Notes under the pieces: model-generated | The model's input: the letters and a program-made list of their open reading frames with translations, nothing else | The model's database searches: none | Told to the model about the DNA's origin: nothing | Translations under genes and position numbers: made by a program | In this document: piece by piece, positions 23,413-31,420 of the stretch | How positions within the stretch are numbered: position 1 is the stretch's first letter | Layout: every line of letters starts with the position of its first letter | NCBI GenBank assembly: GCA_036160575.1 | Contig: JAYYDT010000096.1 | Location: 1-32,490, forward strand | Direction of reading: 5' to 3' | DNA length: 32,490 bases | From: TMED26 sp002694075 | GTDB lineage: Bacteria > Pseudomonadota > Alphaproteobacteria > Thalassobaculales > Thalassobaculaceae

Positions 23413-24288
23413 TCAGCGGGCTTGCGCCTCGCGCCGGGCGATATAGATGCCGCTGGCGCTGATCACCGCCGCGCCCATTAGGATATAATTATCAGGGAAG
23501 GTGCCCCAGATCAGAAAACCGATGACGATGCCCCACACCAGGCCGGTGTATTTAAAGGGCGCCAGCAAGCTGGTTTCGCCATAACGGAAGGATTCGATCA
23601 TCAGGTAATGGGCCAGGCATTGCAGGATGGCGGTGGCCAACAGCAAGCCGCCATCGGCCCAGGTCACCGGCCCCCAACCCCATGGCAGCGAGGCGAGACC
23701 GCCCACGGCGACGATGGCGGTGCCCCAAAGCAGGATCGCATGGGTGCTTTCCTCGCGCGCCATGCGCCGGGTGATGGCGTCGCGGGCGGCCCCGCAAAAC
23801 GCCGCCGCCAAAGGGAACAGGGCGGCCAATTGAAACGCCGAGGTGCCGGGCCGGAGCATCACCAAGACGGCGATAAACCCGACCACCACCGCCGCCCAGC
23901 GCCGCCAGCCGACCCGCTCGCCGAGGAACAGAATGGCCAGGACCACCATGAACAAGGGGCCGGCGAAACTGAGCGCGAAGGCGTCGGCGAGCGGCAGTAG
24001 GCTAAGTCCGGTCACGAAGGTATAGGCCGAGGCGAGCAGAAACAGGCCGCGGGTCAGATGAACCTTCGGCCGAGCCATACGAAAAACCTGGAACCCCTGG
24101 CTCAGCCCAACAACGCCGCCATAGACCGCGATCACGATGACGCCACGCAAACATAGGATTTGACCGACGGCGAGACCGTCACTCAGCCATTTAATGATCG
24201 CGTCGTTGACCGACAGGGTACCAACGCCCAAGACCATCAGCAGGATGGCGCGGGTCTGGCGGTCGCCGGAAGGGGCGGAGGAAACCAT
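23413..24288 (-). CDS. EamA/DMT-family permease (RhaT/EamA-like)
   Basis: A 291-residue inner-membrane protein with about ten hydrophobic segments. Two EamA repeats are seen. The first contains DAIIKWLSDGLAVGQILCLR and ALSFAGPLFMVVLAILFLGE. The second contains LMIESFRYGETSLLAPFKYT and WGIVIGFLIWGTFPD, the end-of-repeat blocks of this family. ATG 24288 is the only good start but has no obvious ribosome binding site. It is divergent from the ABC-F gene, with about 100 bases between, and lies 96 bases upstream of the M24 gene on the same strand. Substrate unknown. Confidence 0.87.
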   Translation of the reverse strand: MVSSAPSGDRQTRAILLMVLGVGTLSVNDAIIKWLSDGLAVGQILCLRGVIVIAVYGGVVGLSQGFQVFRMARPKVHLTRGLFLLASAYTFVTGLSLLPLADAFALSFAGPLFMVVLAILFLGERVGWRRWAAVVVGFIAVLVMLRPGTSAFQLAALFPLAAAFCGAARDAITRRMAREESTHAILLWGTAIVAVGGLASLPWGWGPVTWADGGLLLATAILQCLAHYLMIESFRYGETSLLAPFKYTGLVWGIVIGFLIWGTFPDNYILMGAAVISASGIYIARREAQAR

Positions 24289-24386
24289 GGCAAGTGATTA
24301 GCATGGCCCGCCGCCGGCGACCAGCATTGCTCCCGTGGCGCCGCCGGGCTGGCCGCGGGAAGCCCGTGATGGTAGAACGCGATCCC

Positions 24387-26270
24387 ATGTTGAGAATTCA
24401 CGACATGACCTACCGGGTGGCCGGACGGGTGCTGTTCGAGAACGCCAGTGTGACGGTGCCAACCGGCCACCGGGTCGGCCTGGTTGGCCGTAACGGCAGC
24501 GGCAAAACCACCCTGTTGCGCTTGATCGTCGGCGAGGCGCAAGTGGATCAAGGGGCGATTGATTTGGCCGGGATCGGCCCGCATGAGATTGGCCGCGTGG
24601 CGCAAGAGGCGCCAGGTGGGGCGATCTCGCCCCTGGATTTTGTGTTGGCCGCCGATCGGGAGCGCGCGTCCCTGTTGGCCGAGGCCGAAACCGCCAAAGA
24701 CGGCGCGCGGATCGCCGAAATCCAAACCCGCTTGGCCGATATTGGCGCCCATGGCGCGCCCGCCCGGGCCGCCAGTATACTGGCCGGGCTTGGCTTCGAC
24801 AACGCCGCTCAGGCGCGGTCGCTGTCGACCTTTTCCGGCGGCTGGCGGATGCGCGCGGCCCTGGCGGCGGTGTTGTTCCGCGCGCCGGAATTCATGATTC
24901 TCGACGAGCCGACCAACCATCTCGACCTGGAAGCCGCGCTGTGGCTGGAAAACTATCTCAAGGTCTATCGCGGCACCTTGTTGATCGTCAGCCATGACCG
25001 GGATTTGTTGAACCGGGCGGTGACCTCGATTCTGCACCTGGAAGGCTGCAAACTGACCCTTTACGAGGGCGCCTACGACCGCTTTGAAAAAACCCGCGCC
25101 GAACGCCTGGCCCTAGCCGCCGCCACCCAGCGCAAACAGGACGCCGCGCGCCGCCATATGCAAGCTTTCGTCGACCGTTTTCGCTACAAGGCCAGCAAGG
25201 CGCGCCAAGCGCAAAGCCGGTTAAAGGCGCTGGCCAAAATGGAAACCGTCAACCTGGCGGTGAGCGAGCCGAACACGGTTTTTCGCTTCCCCGCGCCGGA
25301 GGAATTGGCGCCGCCCCTGGTGACCTTCGACAAAGCGGCCGTGGGCTATACGCCGGGGAATCCAGTGTTGCGCGATGTCTCCTTTCGCATCGACCCGGAC
25401 GACCGGATTGGTTTTTTGGGCCAGAACGGTAACGGCAAGTCCACCCTGGCGCGCCTGATTTCCGGTGATTTGAGCGCCGAAAGTGGCGATTTTCACCGCT
25501 CCAACAAATTGCGCGTCGGTTATTTCGCCCAAGACCAGGTCGAGGCCTTGGAGCCCGGGGACACCGCCTTCGACCATCTCCGCCGGCGGTTGCCCGATGT
25601 GACGCCGACCGAGGTGCGCAGCCGTTTGGGCGGCGTCGGCCTGATCCAGGAACGCCAGGATGTGCCGGCCCGCCACATGTCGGGCGGCGAACGGGCGCGC
25701 TTGTCGATCGCCCTGATCCTCGTCGACAAACCGAATATTCTGATCCTCGACGAGCCGACCAACCATTTGGATATCGACGCCCGCGACGCCCTGGCCGACG
25801 CCCTCAACGGGTTCGGCGGCTGCGTGATTCTGATCAGCCATGACCGGCGCCTGTTGGAGCTTACCACCGAGCGTTTGTGGTTGGTTGAAAACGGCACCGT
25901 GCGCGAGTTCGACAACGACCTCGACGGCTACCGGCAAAGCGTCTTGGCGGCGCGGCGCGCCCGCGCCCGGGATGACAAACCGGCGGCCACCAAGGGCGAT
26001 AAAAAAGGCGACCGCCAACTGGCCGCCGCCCGCCGCAAGGAAATCGCCGATTTGCGCAAAGCGGCGGCGGCCGCCGAGCGCACCCTTGAAAAGCTGACCG
26101 AAAAGATGGCGCAGTTGGAAAAGCTGCTTGGCGATCCGGCCTTTTATCAGAATGAATCTACTGCCAAAGTGCAGCGGGCGGCCCTGCATCAAAAGCGCTT
26201 GGCCGCCGAAATCGAGGCCGCCGAAAACGCCTGGCTCGCCGCCAACGAAGCTATCGAGGCGGCGCCTTAA
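24387..26270 (+). CDS. ABC-F family ATPase (Uup/YheS type)
   Basis: About 627 residues with two ABC domains and no membrane segments. Domain 1 has Walker A GRNGSGKTT, signature FSGGWRMRAALA and Walker B FMILDEPTNHLD. Domain 2 has GQNGNGKST, MSGGERARLSIA and ILILDEPTNHLD. The linker between them is Lys/Arg-rich, as in ribosome-associated ABC-F proteins, and a charged coiled coil occupies the last 80 residues. ABC-F proteins act on ribosomes. ATG 24387 gives the family N-terminus (MLRIHDMTYRV); ATG 24369 has a better upstream GGGAAG and would add six residues. The next gene follows after 27 bases. Confidence 0.92.
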   Translation: MLRIHDMTYRVAGRVLFENASVTVPTGHRVGLVGRNGSGKTTLLRLIVGEAQVDQGAIDLAGIGPHEIGRVAQEAPGGAISPLDFVLAADRERASLLAEAETAKDGARIAEIQTRLADIGAHGAPARAASILAGLGFDNAAQARSLSTFSGGWRMRAALAAVLFRAPEFMILDEPTNHLDLEAALWLENYLKVYRGTLLIVSHDRDLLNRAVTSILHLEGCKLTLYEGAYDRFEKTRAERLALAAATQRKQDAARRHMQAFVDRFRYKASKARQAQSRLKALAKMETVNLAVSEPNTVFRFPAPEELAPPLVTFDKAAVGYTPGNPVLRDVSFRIDPDDRIGFLGQNGNGKSTLARLISGDLSAESGDFHRSNKLRVGYFAQDQVEALEPGDTAFDHLRRRLPDVTPTEVRSRLGGVGLIQERQDVPARHMSGGERARLSIALILVDKPNILILDEPTNHLDIDARDALADALNGFGGCVILISHDRRLLELTTERLWLVENGTVREFDNDLDGYRQSVLAARRARARDDKPAATKGDKKGDRQLAAARRKEIADLRKAAAAAERTLEKLTEKMAQLEKLLGDPAFYQNESTAKVQRAALHQKRLAAEIEAAENAWLAANEAIEAAP

Positions 26271-26297
26271 TCACGTTCGCCATGAAGGAGCACGTCG

Positions 26298-27887
26298 ATG
26301 CCGACAACCATCACCGCCGCTGATTTGGAAGCGGTTCTCCGCGGGGACGGCGAACTGGCGCTGATCGATGTCCGCGAAGAGGGGGTTTTTGGTCAAAACC
26401 ATCTTTTGATGGCGGTCAACCTGCCGTTAAGCGGTTTGGAATTGTCGATCCGCCGGGCCGTGCCGCGGCGCGGCACCCCGCTGGTATTGGTTGACGACGA
26501 TGACGGCCTGGCGGCGCGCGCGGCCGCGCTTTTGACCGGGTTCGGTTATGTCGATATCAGCCTTTTGGAGGGCGGCGTGGCGGGCTGGACGGCGGCTGGT
26601 CTCGAGACCTTTAGCGGCCTCAATGTGCCGAGCAAAGCCTTTGGCGAATATGTCGAACATCATTTCGACACACCCTCGGTGGACGCCACCGAATTACGCC
26701 GCATGATCGACAATGGCGCCGATATGGTGATTTTGGATTCCCGCCCGATGGCGGAATTCAACCGGATGAGCATTCCCGGCGGCATCAACTGTCCAGGCGC
26801 TGAATTAACCCACCGTATCGCCGCCCTGGCGCCCAATCCGGAAACCACGGTGGTGGTCAACTGCGCCGGTCGCACGCGCAGCATCCTGGGGGCCCAATCC
26901 CTGCGCCACGCCGGCGTGCCGAACCCGGTGGTGGCCCTGCGCAACGGCACCATGGGCTGGCATTTGGCGGGGTTCAAATTGGACCACGGCCAGGACCGGG
27001 CCGCCCCGGCGGTGTCGGCCGCGGACGCTGTCCTGGCCCGCGACCGGGCCGGCGTCGTGGCCGCCCATTACGGGGTTCCGGTGATCGATGGCGCGACCTT
27101 GCAAAAATGGCGCGGGGAACAGGAAACCCATACCTTGCTGGTCCTTGACGTGCGCGGGCCGGATGAATACCAGGCCGGCCATTTGGTTGATGCCCGCCAC
27201 GCTCCCGGCGGCCAGGTGGTGCAGGCGACCGACCGCCATATCGCCGTGCGTAACGCCCGGGTCGTGCTGGTCGATCCCGCCGAAACCCGGGCCCTCATGA
27301 CGGCCGCCTGGCTGATCCAAATGGGGTTGTCCAATGTCCATGTGCTGGCCGCCGCCGATGCCGCGACATCTCTGGTGACTGGACCGGAGGCGATTGAGAC
27401 CCCGCCGCCGCCGGCCGCCGACACCCTCACGCCCGAAGACTTGAACGCCGCCTTGACGGCCGGCGCGGTGACCGTCGTCGATTTGCAACCCAGCCTGGCC
27501 TACCGCGAGGGGCATATTCCGGGCGCCTGGTTCCTGGTGCGCGCGCGGTGGCAGGCCGATTTGGCGGCGCTTGGCGCGGCGGCCGGGAAACTGGTGGTGA
27601 CCTCGCCCGATGGCGCCCTGGCGCTTTGGGCGGCGGCGGAAATGACCGCCGCCGGGCGGCCGGCGAGCGCGCTCGCCGGGGGCACGGAGGCGTGGGCGGC
27701 GGCGGGATATCCCTTGACTCAGGGAATGGAAAATCCGGCCAGCCTGACCGACGATGTTTTTCTGCTGCCTTATGCGCGCCGCGATCCGGACGAGGCGGCG
27801 GCGGCGATGAACGCTTATCTGACCTGGGAAGTGGCCTTGCTGGACCAAATCAAAAAACCGGGCGGTATCTCTTTTCCGCAGTTTTGA
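26298..27887 (+). CDS. Multidomain rhodanese (sulfurtransferase-like) protein
   Basis: 529 residues forming four rhodanese-like modules, at about 1-110, 125-235, 255-370 and 380-480. Each starts with a segment like LALIDVREEGVFGQNH, MVILDSRPMAEFN, LLVLDVRGPDEYQAGH or VTVVDLQPSLAYREGH. Only module 2 has the catalytic Cys in an active loop (VVVNCAGRTRSI). The matching loops of modules 1, 3 and 4 carry LVDDDDGLAA, LVDPAETRAL and TSPDGALALW, without Cys. So probably one active sulfurtransferase site with three inactive modules. No signal peptide. ATG 26298 has GGAG about 9 bases upstream. The last 40 residues are a non-rhodanese helical tail. Confidence 0.9.
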   Translation: MPTTITAADLEAVLRGDGELALIDVREEGVFGQNHLLMAVNLPLSGLELSIRRAVPRRGTPLVLVDDDDGLAARAAALLTGFGYVDISLLEGGVAGWTAAGLETFSGLNVPSKAFGEYVEHHFDTPSVDATELRRMIDNGADMVILDSRPMAEFNRMSIPGGINCPGAELTHRIAALAPNPETTVVVNCAGRTRSILGAQSLRHAGVPNPVVALRNGTMGWHLAGFKLDHGQDRAAPAVSAADAVLARDRAGVVAAHYGVPVIDGATLQKWRGEQETHTLLVLDVRGPDEYQAGHLVDARHAPGGQVVQATDRHIAVRNARVVLVDPAETRALMTAAWLIQMGLSNVHVLAAADAATSLVTGPEAIETPPPPAADTLTPEDLNAALTAGAVTVVDLQPSLAYREGHIPGAWFLVRARWQADLAALGAAAGKLVVTSPDGALALWAAAEMTAAGRPASALAGGTEAWAAAGYPLTQGMENPASLTDDVFLLPYARRDPDEAAAAMNAYLTWEVALLDQIKKPGGISFPQF

Positions 27888-27911
27888 GCGCGCGCCCGCG
27901 TGCGCGCCGCG

Positions 27912-27998
27912 AAAAGACCCCTCAAAGGGCACGGGGCCAGCTTTCGCTGACCCCGCGTGGTTGGGAGTTTCTGCGGATAAGGAGGGTCGCAGAGACAA
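27912..27998 (-). ncRNA. Candidate structured small RNA or processed 3' UTR of modC
   Basis: Read on the minus strand, the gap between the convergent rhodanese and modC genes contains two hairpins in series. The first is TCTGCG-N12-CGCAGA (27993-27970), whose loop ACCCTCCTTATC carries a CCTCC anti-Shine-Dalgarno-like motif. The second is GGGGTCAGC-GAAA-GCTGGCCCC (27954-27933), a 9-bp stem with one G-U pair and a GNRA tetraloop on this strand only. A short GC pairing and TCTTTT follow (27929-27912). C-rich loops of this kind occur in alphaproteobacterial trans-acting small RNAs. It could be driven by the FNR-type box at 28030-28043 or be cut from the modC transcript. No homologue is known to me. 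Confidence 0.35.
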
Positions 27999-28029
27999 GC
28001 TCACCCTATCAAACCTGCCAGCTTTGAAA

Positions 28030-28043
28030 TTGATCTAGGTCAA
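28030..28043. promoter_or_regulatory. FNR/FixK-type binding site in a convergent intergenic region
   Basis: TTGAT-CTAG-GTCAA matches the alphaproteobacterial FNR/FixK consensus TTGAY-N4-RTCAA over all fixed positions. It lies 20 bases beyond the modC stop and 142 bases beyond the rhodanese stop, so it is upstream of neither flanking gene. The nearest -10-like sequence on the minus strand (GATAGG, 28010-28005) is about three bases closer than ideal for a class II activated promoter. Confidence 0.55.
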
Positions 28044-28063
28044 CAAAATGCGTTTTTTTAAAT

Positions 28064-29149
28064 TTATGACCGGCCGCCAGGCTCAACGGTGATTTTCTCC
28101 ATAATGGCGAACACCGACGCGCCGGCGGTCAGGCCTAAATCCCGCCAGGCGCGTTGATTGACCCGCGCCCAAAGAGTGTTTTCCGCGCCGAGGGTCAGCC
28201 GCACCTCGATCGCGCCGGCATCCACCTCGAACACCCGCTCGACCCGACCCGGCAGAATGTTCAGAAAACTACTTTCGAGCGGCGCGCGCCGGGCGAGCGC
28301 GACATCCACCGCGCGCACCCGAACATGGACCTCTGTGCCAGGCGGCGTGGCCAACAGCGGCACCCGCAGTTGACCGCCGTCGATGGCCAAAACCGTCAAG
28401 CCGTCGTCCGGTGCGTGCGCCGCCACCCGAGCGGCGAGGACAGCGCTCGCCTCCTCGATACCGAGGGCGCGTTGAAAAACGGTGTGATGGGTGATTTTCA
28501 TCAACGGCGCGTGGTCGACCACTTGGCCGGCGTTCATCAACACCACATCGTCGGCGATTTTGAGAATATCTTCCAAGCGGTGGCTGACGAATAAAATGGG
28601 GATCGACAGCGCCGCCTTGAGATCGGCGACAAAATTCAACACTTCCTGGCGGCGGTGGCCATCAAGGGCGCTGACCGGTTCGTCCATCAACAGCACCGCC
28701 GGGTTGGATAGCAGCGCGCGGCCGATCGCCACCCTTTGGCGTTCCCCGCCGGACAGGGTGGCTGGCATCCGCCGCAAAAGCCGGCGCAGATCCAACAGGT
28801 CGACGGCGGCATCGAAACCGATCACCGGCGGCCCATCGGTTTGGCGGCGACCGTAAGTCAGATTGTCGGCCACCGGCATATGGGGAAACAGGCGAGCTTC
28901 CTGAAAGACATAGCCGACACGGCGCGCTTCGACCGGTCGGTTGACGCGCCCGTCATGGTCGAACACGGTCGTGCCATTGATGACAACGCGCCCGCCATCC
29001 GGACGGGCCAAGCCGGCGATACAGTCGATGGCGGTGGTTTTGCCGGCGCCGGACCGACCGAACAGGGCGGTGACCTTGCCGGCCGCGGCGCCAAAACGCG
29101 CGTTCAGGGTGAAGGTCCCCAGGGTTTTTTGAATATCGACCTCGATCAT
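28064..29149 (-). CDS. modC: Molybdate ABC transporter ATPase ModC
   Basis: 361 residues. The ABC domain has Walker A GRSGAGKTT (about 31-39), signature LSGGERQRVAIGRALL, Walker B AVLLMDEPVSALD and the switch His in FVSHRLED. The last 120 residues contain a TOBE/MOP-like domain (PGTEVHVRVRAVDVALA, SFLNILPGRV), which in ModC binds molybdate and regulates the pump. ATG 29149 overlaps the modB stop (ATGA). It is the last gene of the metC-hisI-modEABC chain. Confidence 0.95.
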   Translation of the reverse strand: MIEVDIQKTLGTFTLNARFGAAAGKVTALFGRSGAGKTTAIDCIAGLARPDGGRVVINGTTVFDHDGRVNRPVEARRVGYVFQEARLFPHMPVADNLTYGRRQTDGPPVIGFDAAVDLLDLRRLLRRMPATLSGGERQRVAIGRALLSNPAVLLMDEPVSALDGHRRQEVLNFVADLKAALSIPILFVSHRLEDILKIADDVVLMNAGQVVDHAPLMKITHHTVFQRALGIEEASAVLAARVAAHAPDDGLTVLAIDGGQLRVPLLATPPGTEVHVRVRAVDVALARRAPLESSFLNILPGRVERVFEVDAGAIEVRLTLGAENTLWARVNQRAWRDLGLTAGASVFAIMEKITVEPGGRS

Positions 29150-29856
29150 GGGCTGTACCGCGTTTGCCGGCCCAGCCGGCGACCGATGCGGCGGGCCATG
29201 ACCTCGGAGGTGAGCAGGGCGATCATCGCCAAGGCCACGCCAATCACCGCCAAGCGGGCCGCCGCCATGTCATTGCCCGGCGCCTCGGTTAGGCTGAACA
29301 GGGCGAGGGGCAAGGTTTGGGTTTGGCCGGGAATATTGGCGGCGAAGGTAATGGTCGCGCCAAACTCGCCCAAGCATCGCGCGAAGCCAAGCACGACCCC
29401 GGTCAGCACGCCGGGCAGGGCGAGGGGGAGGACGATGGTCAATTGAACCCGCCAAAAAGACGCGCCAAGGGTGCGCGCGGCCGCTTCCAAGCCCGGATCG
29501 ATGGCCTCGATCGACAGGCGGATCGCTCGCACGGTCAGGGGAAAGGCCATTACCGCCGCGGCGATTGCCGCCGCCTGCCAGGTAAAGGCGAGGGAAACGC
29601 CGAATAGTTCGAACAAGGGCGCGCCCAGCGGCCCGCGGCGGCCCAACAGCACCAACAATCCATAGCCGACCACCACCGGCGGGAGAACCAGCGGTAGATG
29701 AACGATGGCGTTGATCACTCCATGACCGATAAAACGGTGGCGGGCGAGGAGATGAGCGACCGCGTAGGCCGGCAAGAGACTGGCGCCCACCGCCCAAAAC
29801 GCGACCTTCAAGCTCAACCACAGGGCGTCGATCTCGACCTCGCTGAGGGTGAACAT
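29146..29856 (-). CDS. modB: Molybdate ABC transporter permease ModB
   Basis: A 236-residue inner-membrane permease with about five to six hydrophobic segments. HLPLVLPPVVVGYGLLVLLG and the EAA-type loop AARTLGASFWRVQLTIVLP are diagnostic of ModB, as is CLGEFGATITFAANIPGQT. The start is ATG 29856, which shares one base with the modA stop (TGATG); a GTG one codon upstream is an alternative. Confidence 0.95.
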   Translation of the reverse strand: MFTLSEVEIDALWLSLKVAFWAVGASLLPAYAVAHLLARHRFIGHGVINAIVHLPLVLPPVVVGYGLLVLLGRRGPLGAPLFELFGVSLAFTWQAAAIAAAVMAFPLTVRAIRLSIEAIDPGLEAAARTLGASFWRVQLTIVLPLALPGVLTGVVLGFARCLGEFGATITFAANIPGQTQTLPLALFSLTEAPGNDMAAARLAVIGVALAMIALLTSEVMARRIGRRLGRQTRYSP

Positions 29857-30629
29857 CACGGCGCCCGTCGAAAGCCGTGGCGCGCGAACACGGCGGCCGC
29901 GGCCGGCCCGCGCAAAAACGCCTCGGCGGCTCGTGTCGCCGGCTTGTCGGTCAAGCGAAGAAGGGGGTAGCGAATGGGCGGGTGGGTGGTTTCCGGCAAT
30001 ACCGCCAAGACCCGCGCGCGGGGGCTGGTGACCACGTCGCTGAGATAGAGCAAGCCGACCGGCGCCGCCTCTTGCTCGACGAAGGCGAGGGCCTGGCGGG
30101 CGTTACGCGCCGGCGCCAAGCGCCCGGCCACCACCGGCCATAAACCCAAAGCGGTAAGAGCGGCGCGCCCGTAGATCCCAAGCGGAACCGATTGCGGGTC
30201 GGCAATCGCCAGGCGGCCGTCGCCAAGCACGTTGGCCAATTGCGCCGAGACCGCCGGGTCGATGCGCGGCGGGGCCGCGGCGGCGGTGGCGAGCACCAAG
30301 CGGTTGCTGAGCAGGTCGTCGCGTTGGCTGGGGGACGGGGCCAGGCCGGCGGCGACCACCACGTCAGCCCATTGCCGGTTGGCGCCGAGATATAAATCGG
30401 CGGGCGCCCCCCGAATGATTTGGCGGGCCAGGCGGCCACTGGAGGCGAAAACCGGGGTTAGGCGATGGCCGCCGGCGCGGGCGAACAGCGCGGCCGTCTC
30501 AACCACCGCGTTACGGGTCGACGCGGCGGCGAACAGCACCGCTTCGCCGGCGGCCGCGGGCGTGGCCGACAGGGCGACGGCGACGACGGCCCATCGCCAC
30601 AGTTTAGACAACTTAGCCCTTCGCGCCAT
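29856..30629 (-). CDS. modA: Molybdate ABC transporter substrate-binding protein ModA
   Basis: About 257 residues from ATG 30629. A short basic N-terminus, hydrophobic core and ATPAAAG cleavage region make a signal peptide. The mature protein shows the ModA blocks VLFAAASTRNAV (oxyanion-binding Ser/Thr), FASSGRLARQIIRGAPADLY, LAIADPQSVPLGIYGRAAL and a Tyr-containing LLYLSDVV segment. A GTG at 30695 overlaps the modE stop (GTGA) in the same frame and would suit coupling. It would, however, lengthen the signal peptide N-region to over 30 residues, so the true start is uncertain. It delivers molybdate or tungstate to ModBC. Confidence 0.92.
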   Translation of the reverse strand: MARRAKLSKLWRWAVVAVALSATPAAAGEAVLFAAASTRNAVVETAALFARAGGHRLTPVFASSGRLARQIIRGAPADLYLGANRQWADVVVAAGLAPSPSQRDDLLSNRLVLATAAAAPPRIDPAVSAQLANVLGDGRLAIADPQSVPLGIYGRAALTALGLWPVVAGRLAPARNARQALAFVEQEAAPVGLLYLSDVVTSPRARVLAVLPETTHPPIRYPLLRLTDKPATRAAEAFLRGPAAAAVFARHGFRRAP

Positions 30630-30691
30630 GGCGCCACCGATTTCCGCGTGTTTCCCGATGGCCGCGACCATAATGCCGCCGGCGTCCGCCG

Positions 30692-31039
30692 TCACGTCCG
30701 CTCTTTCAACAGGGCGCTGAAGGCGGTCAATTCCTCGGCCGCGGCGGCGGCGGCGACGGCTTCGATCCGCCGGTAACGATCGAGAACGTCAACCCCCAGC
30801 GCGGTCAGCCCGGCGCCGCCGCCGCCACGCCCACCGGTACTGCGTTCGACCAGCGGTTCGACAAAATCGTTATTCATGGCGTCGACCAGCAACCAGGCCC
30901 GTCGATAGGACATATCCATCGCCCGCGCCGCGGCGGCGATCGATCCGGTTTGACCGACCGCCTCCAACAAACGCGCCTTGCCGGGTCCCAAGGCGACAAT
31001 ATCACCGATCAACAAGCGAATGCGTGGTCGCCCGGCCAT
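30692..31039 (-). CDS. modE: ModE-type molybdenum-responsive regulator, DNA-binding domain only
   Basis: 115 residues corresponding to the N-terminal winged-helix domain of ModE (LGPGKARLLEAVGQTGSIAA, MSYRRAWLLVDAMNNDF, VERSTGGRGGGGAGLTALG). The C-terminal MOP domains that sense molybdate in E. coli ModE are absent, as in the short ModE forms of several alphaproteobacteria. It probably controls modABC, which follows at once. The start ATG is directly adjacent to the hisI stop (TGA ATG), and the stop TGA overlaps a possible GTG start of modA. Confidence 0.92.
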   Translation of the reverse strand: MAGRPRIRLLIGDIVALGPGKARLLEAVGQTGSIAAAARAMDMSYRRAWLLVDAMNNDFVEPLVERSTGGRGGGGAGLTALGVDVLDRYRRIEAVAAAAAAEELTAFSALLKERT

Positions 31040-31420
31040 TCAGTCCATGACCTCGTCGGTGATGACCAAGCGGCCCTCGCCGATATGGCGACGATAAAAA
31101 CAACTGCGTCGGTGGGTATGACAGGCGGCGCCGGTCTGACGCACCTGCATCAAAATGGTGTCCCCGTCGCAGTCAATCGACAGATCCACCAACTCTTGCA
31201 CATGGCCGGAGGTTTCGCCCTTCCGCCACAACGCGCCGCGCGACCGCGACCAATAACAGACCTGCCCGCCGCGCAGGGTTTCGGCTAGGGCCTCGGCGTT
31301 CATCCAGGCCATCATCAAAATCTGGCCGTTATCCGCGTCCTGGGCGATGGCGGGGATCAAGCCATCGGCGTTAAAGCGGACCACATCGGCCAGAACGGTG
31401 CTTTCTTCGCGCGCCGTCAT
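31040..31420 (-). CDS. hisI: Phosphoribosyl-AMP cyclohydrolase
   Basis: A 126-residue monofunctional HisI, the third step of histidine synthesis (opening the adenine ring of PR-AMP). Family motifs are LIPAIAQDADNGQILMMAWM, TLRGGQVCYWSRSR, LWRKGETSGH, the Asp-rich SIDCDGDTILMQV, and CHTHRRSCFYR with the zinc-binding Cys/His residues. ATG 31420 overlaps the stop of the cystathionine lyase gene (ATGA). A longer frame to 31534 would lie within that gene and is rejected. No other his gene is in the window. Confidence 0.96.
   Translation of the reverse strand: MTAREESTVLADVVRFNADGLIPAIAQDADNGQILMMAWMNAEALAETLRGGQVCYWSRSRGALWRKGETSGHVQELVDLSIDCDGDTILMQVRQTGAACHTHRRSCFYRRHIGEGRLVITDEVMD

Noticed and set aside
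27976..27987. AAGGAGGG on the plus strand as a ribosome binding site of a missed gene
   Set aside because: No ATG, GTG or TTG lies at a workable distance, and the stretch is the loop of a hairpin better explained on the minus strand.
28048..28092. A 14-codon plus-strand ORF just after the FNR-type box
   Set aside because: It has no ribosome binding site, starts four bases after the box, and runs into the 3' end of modC. The box would cover any promoter for it.
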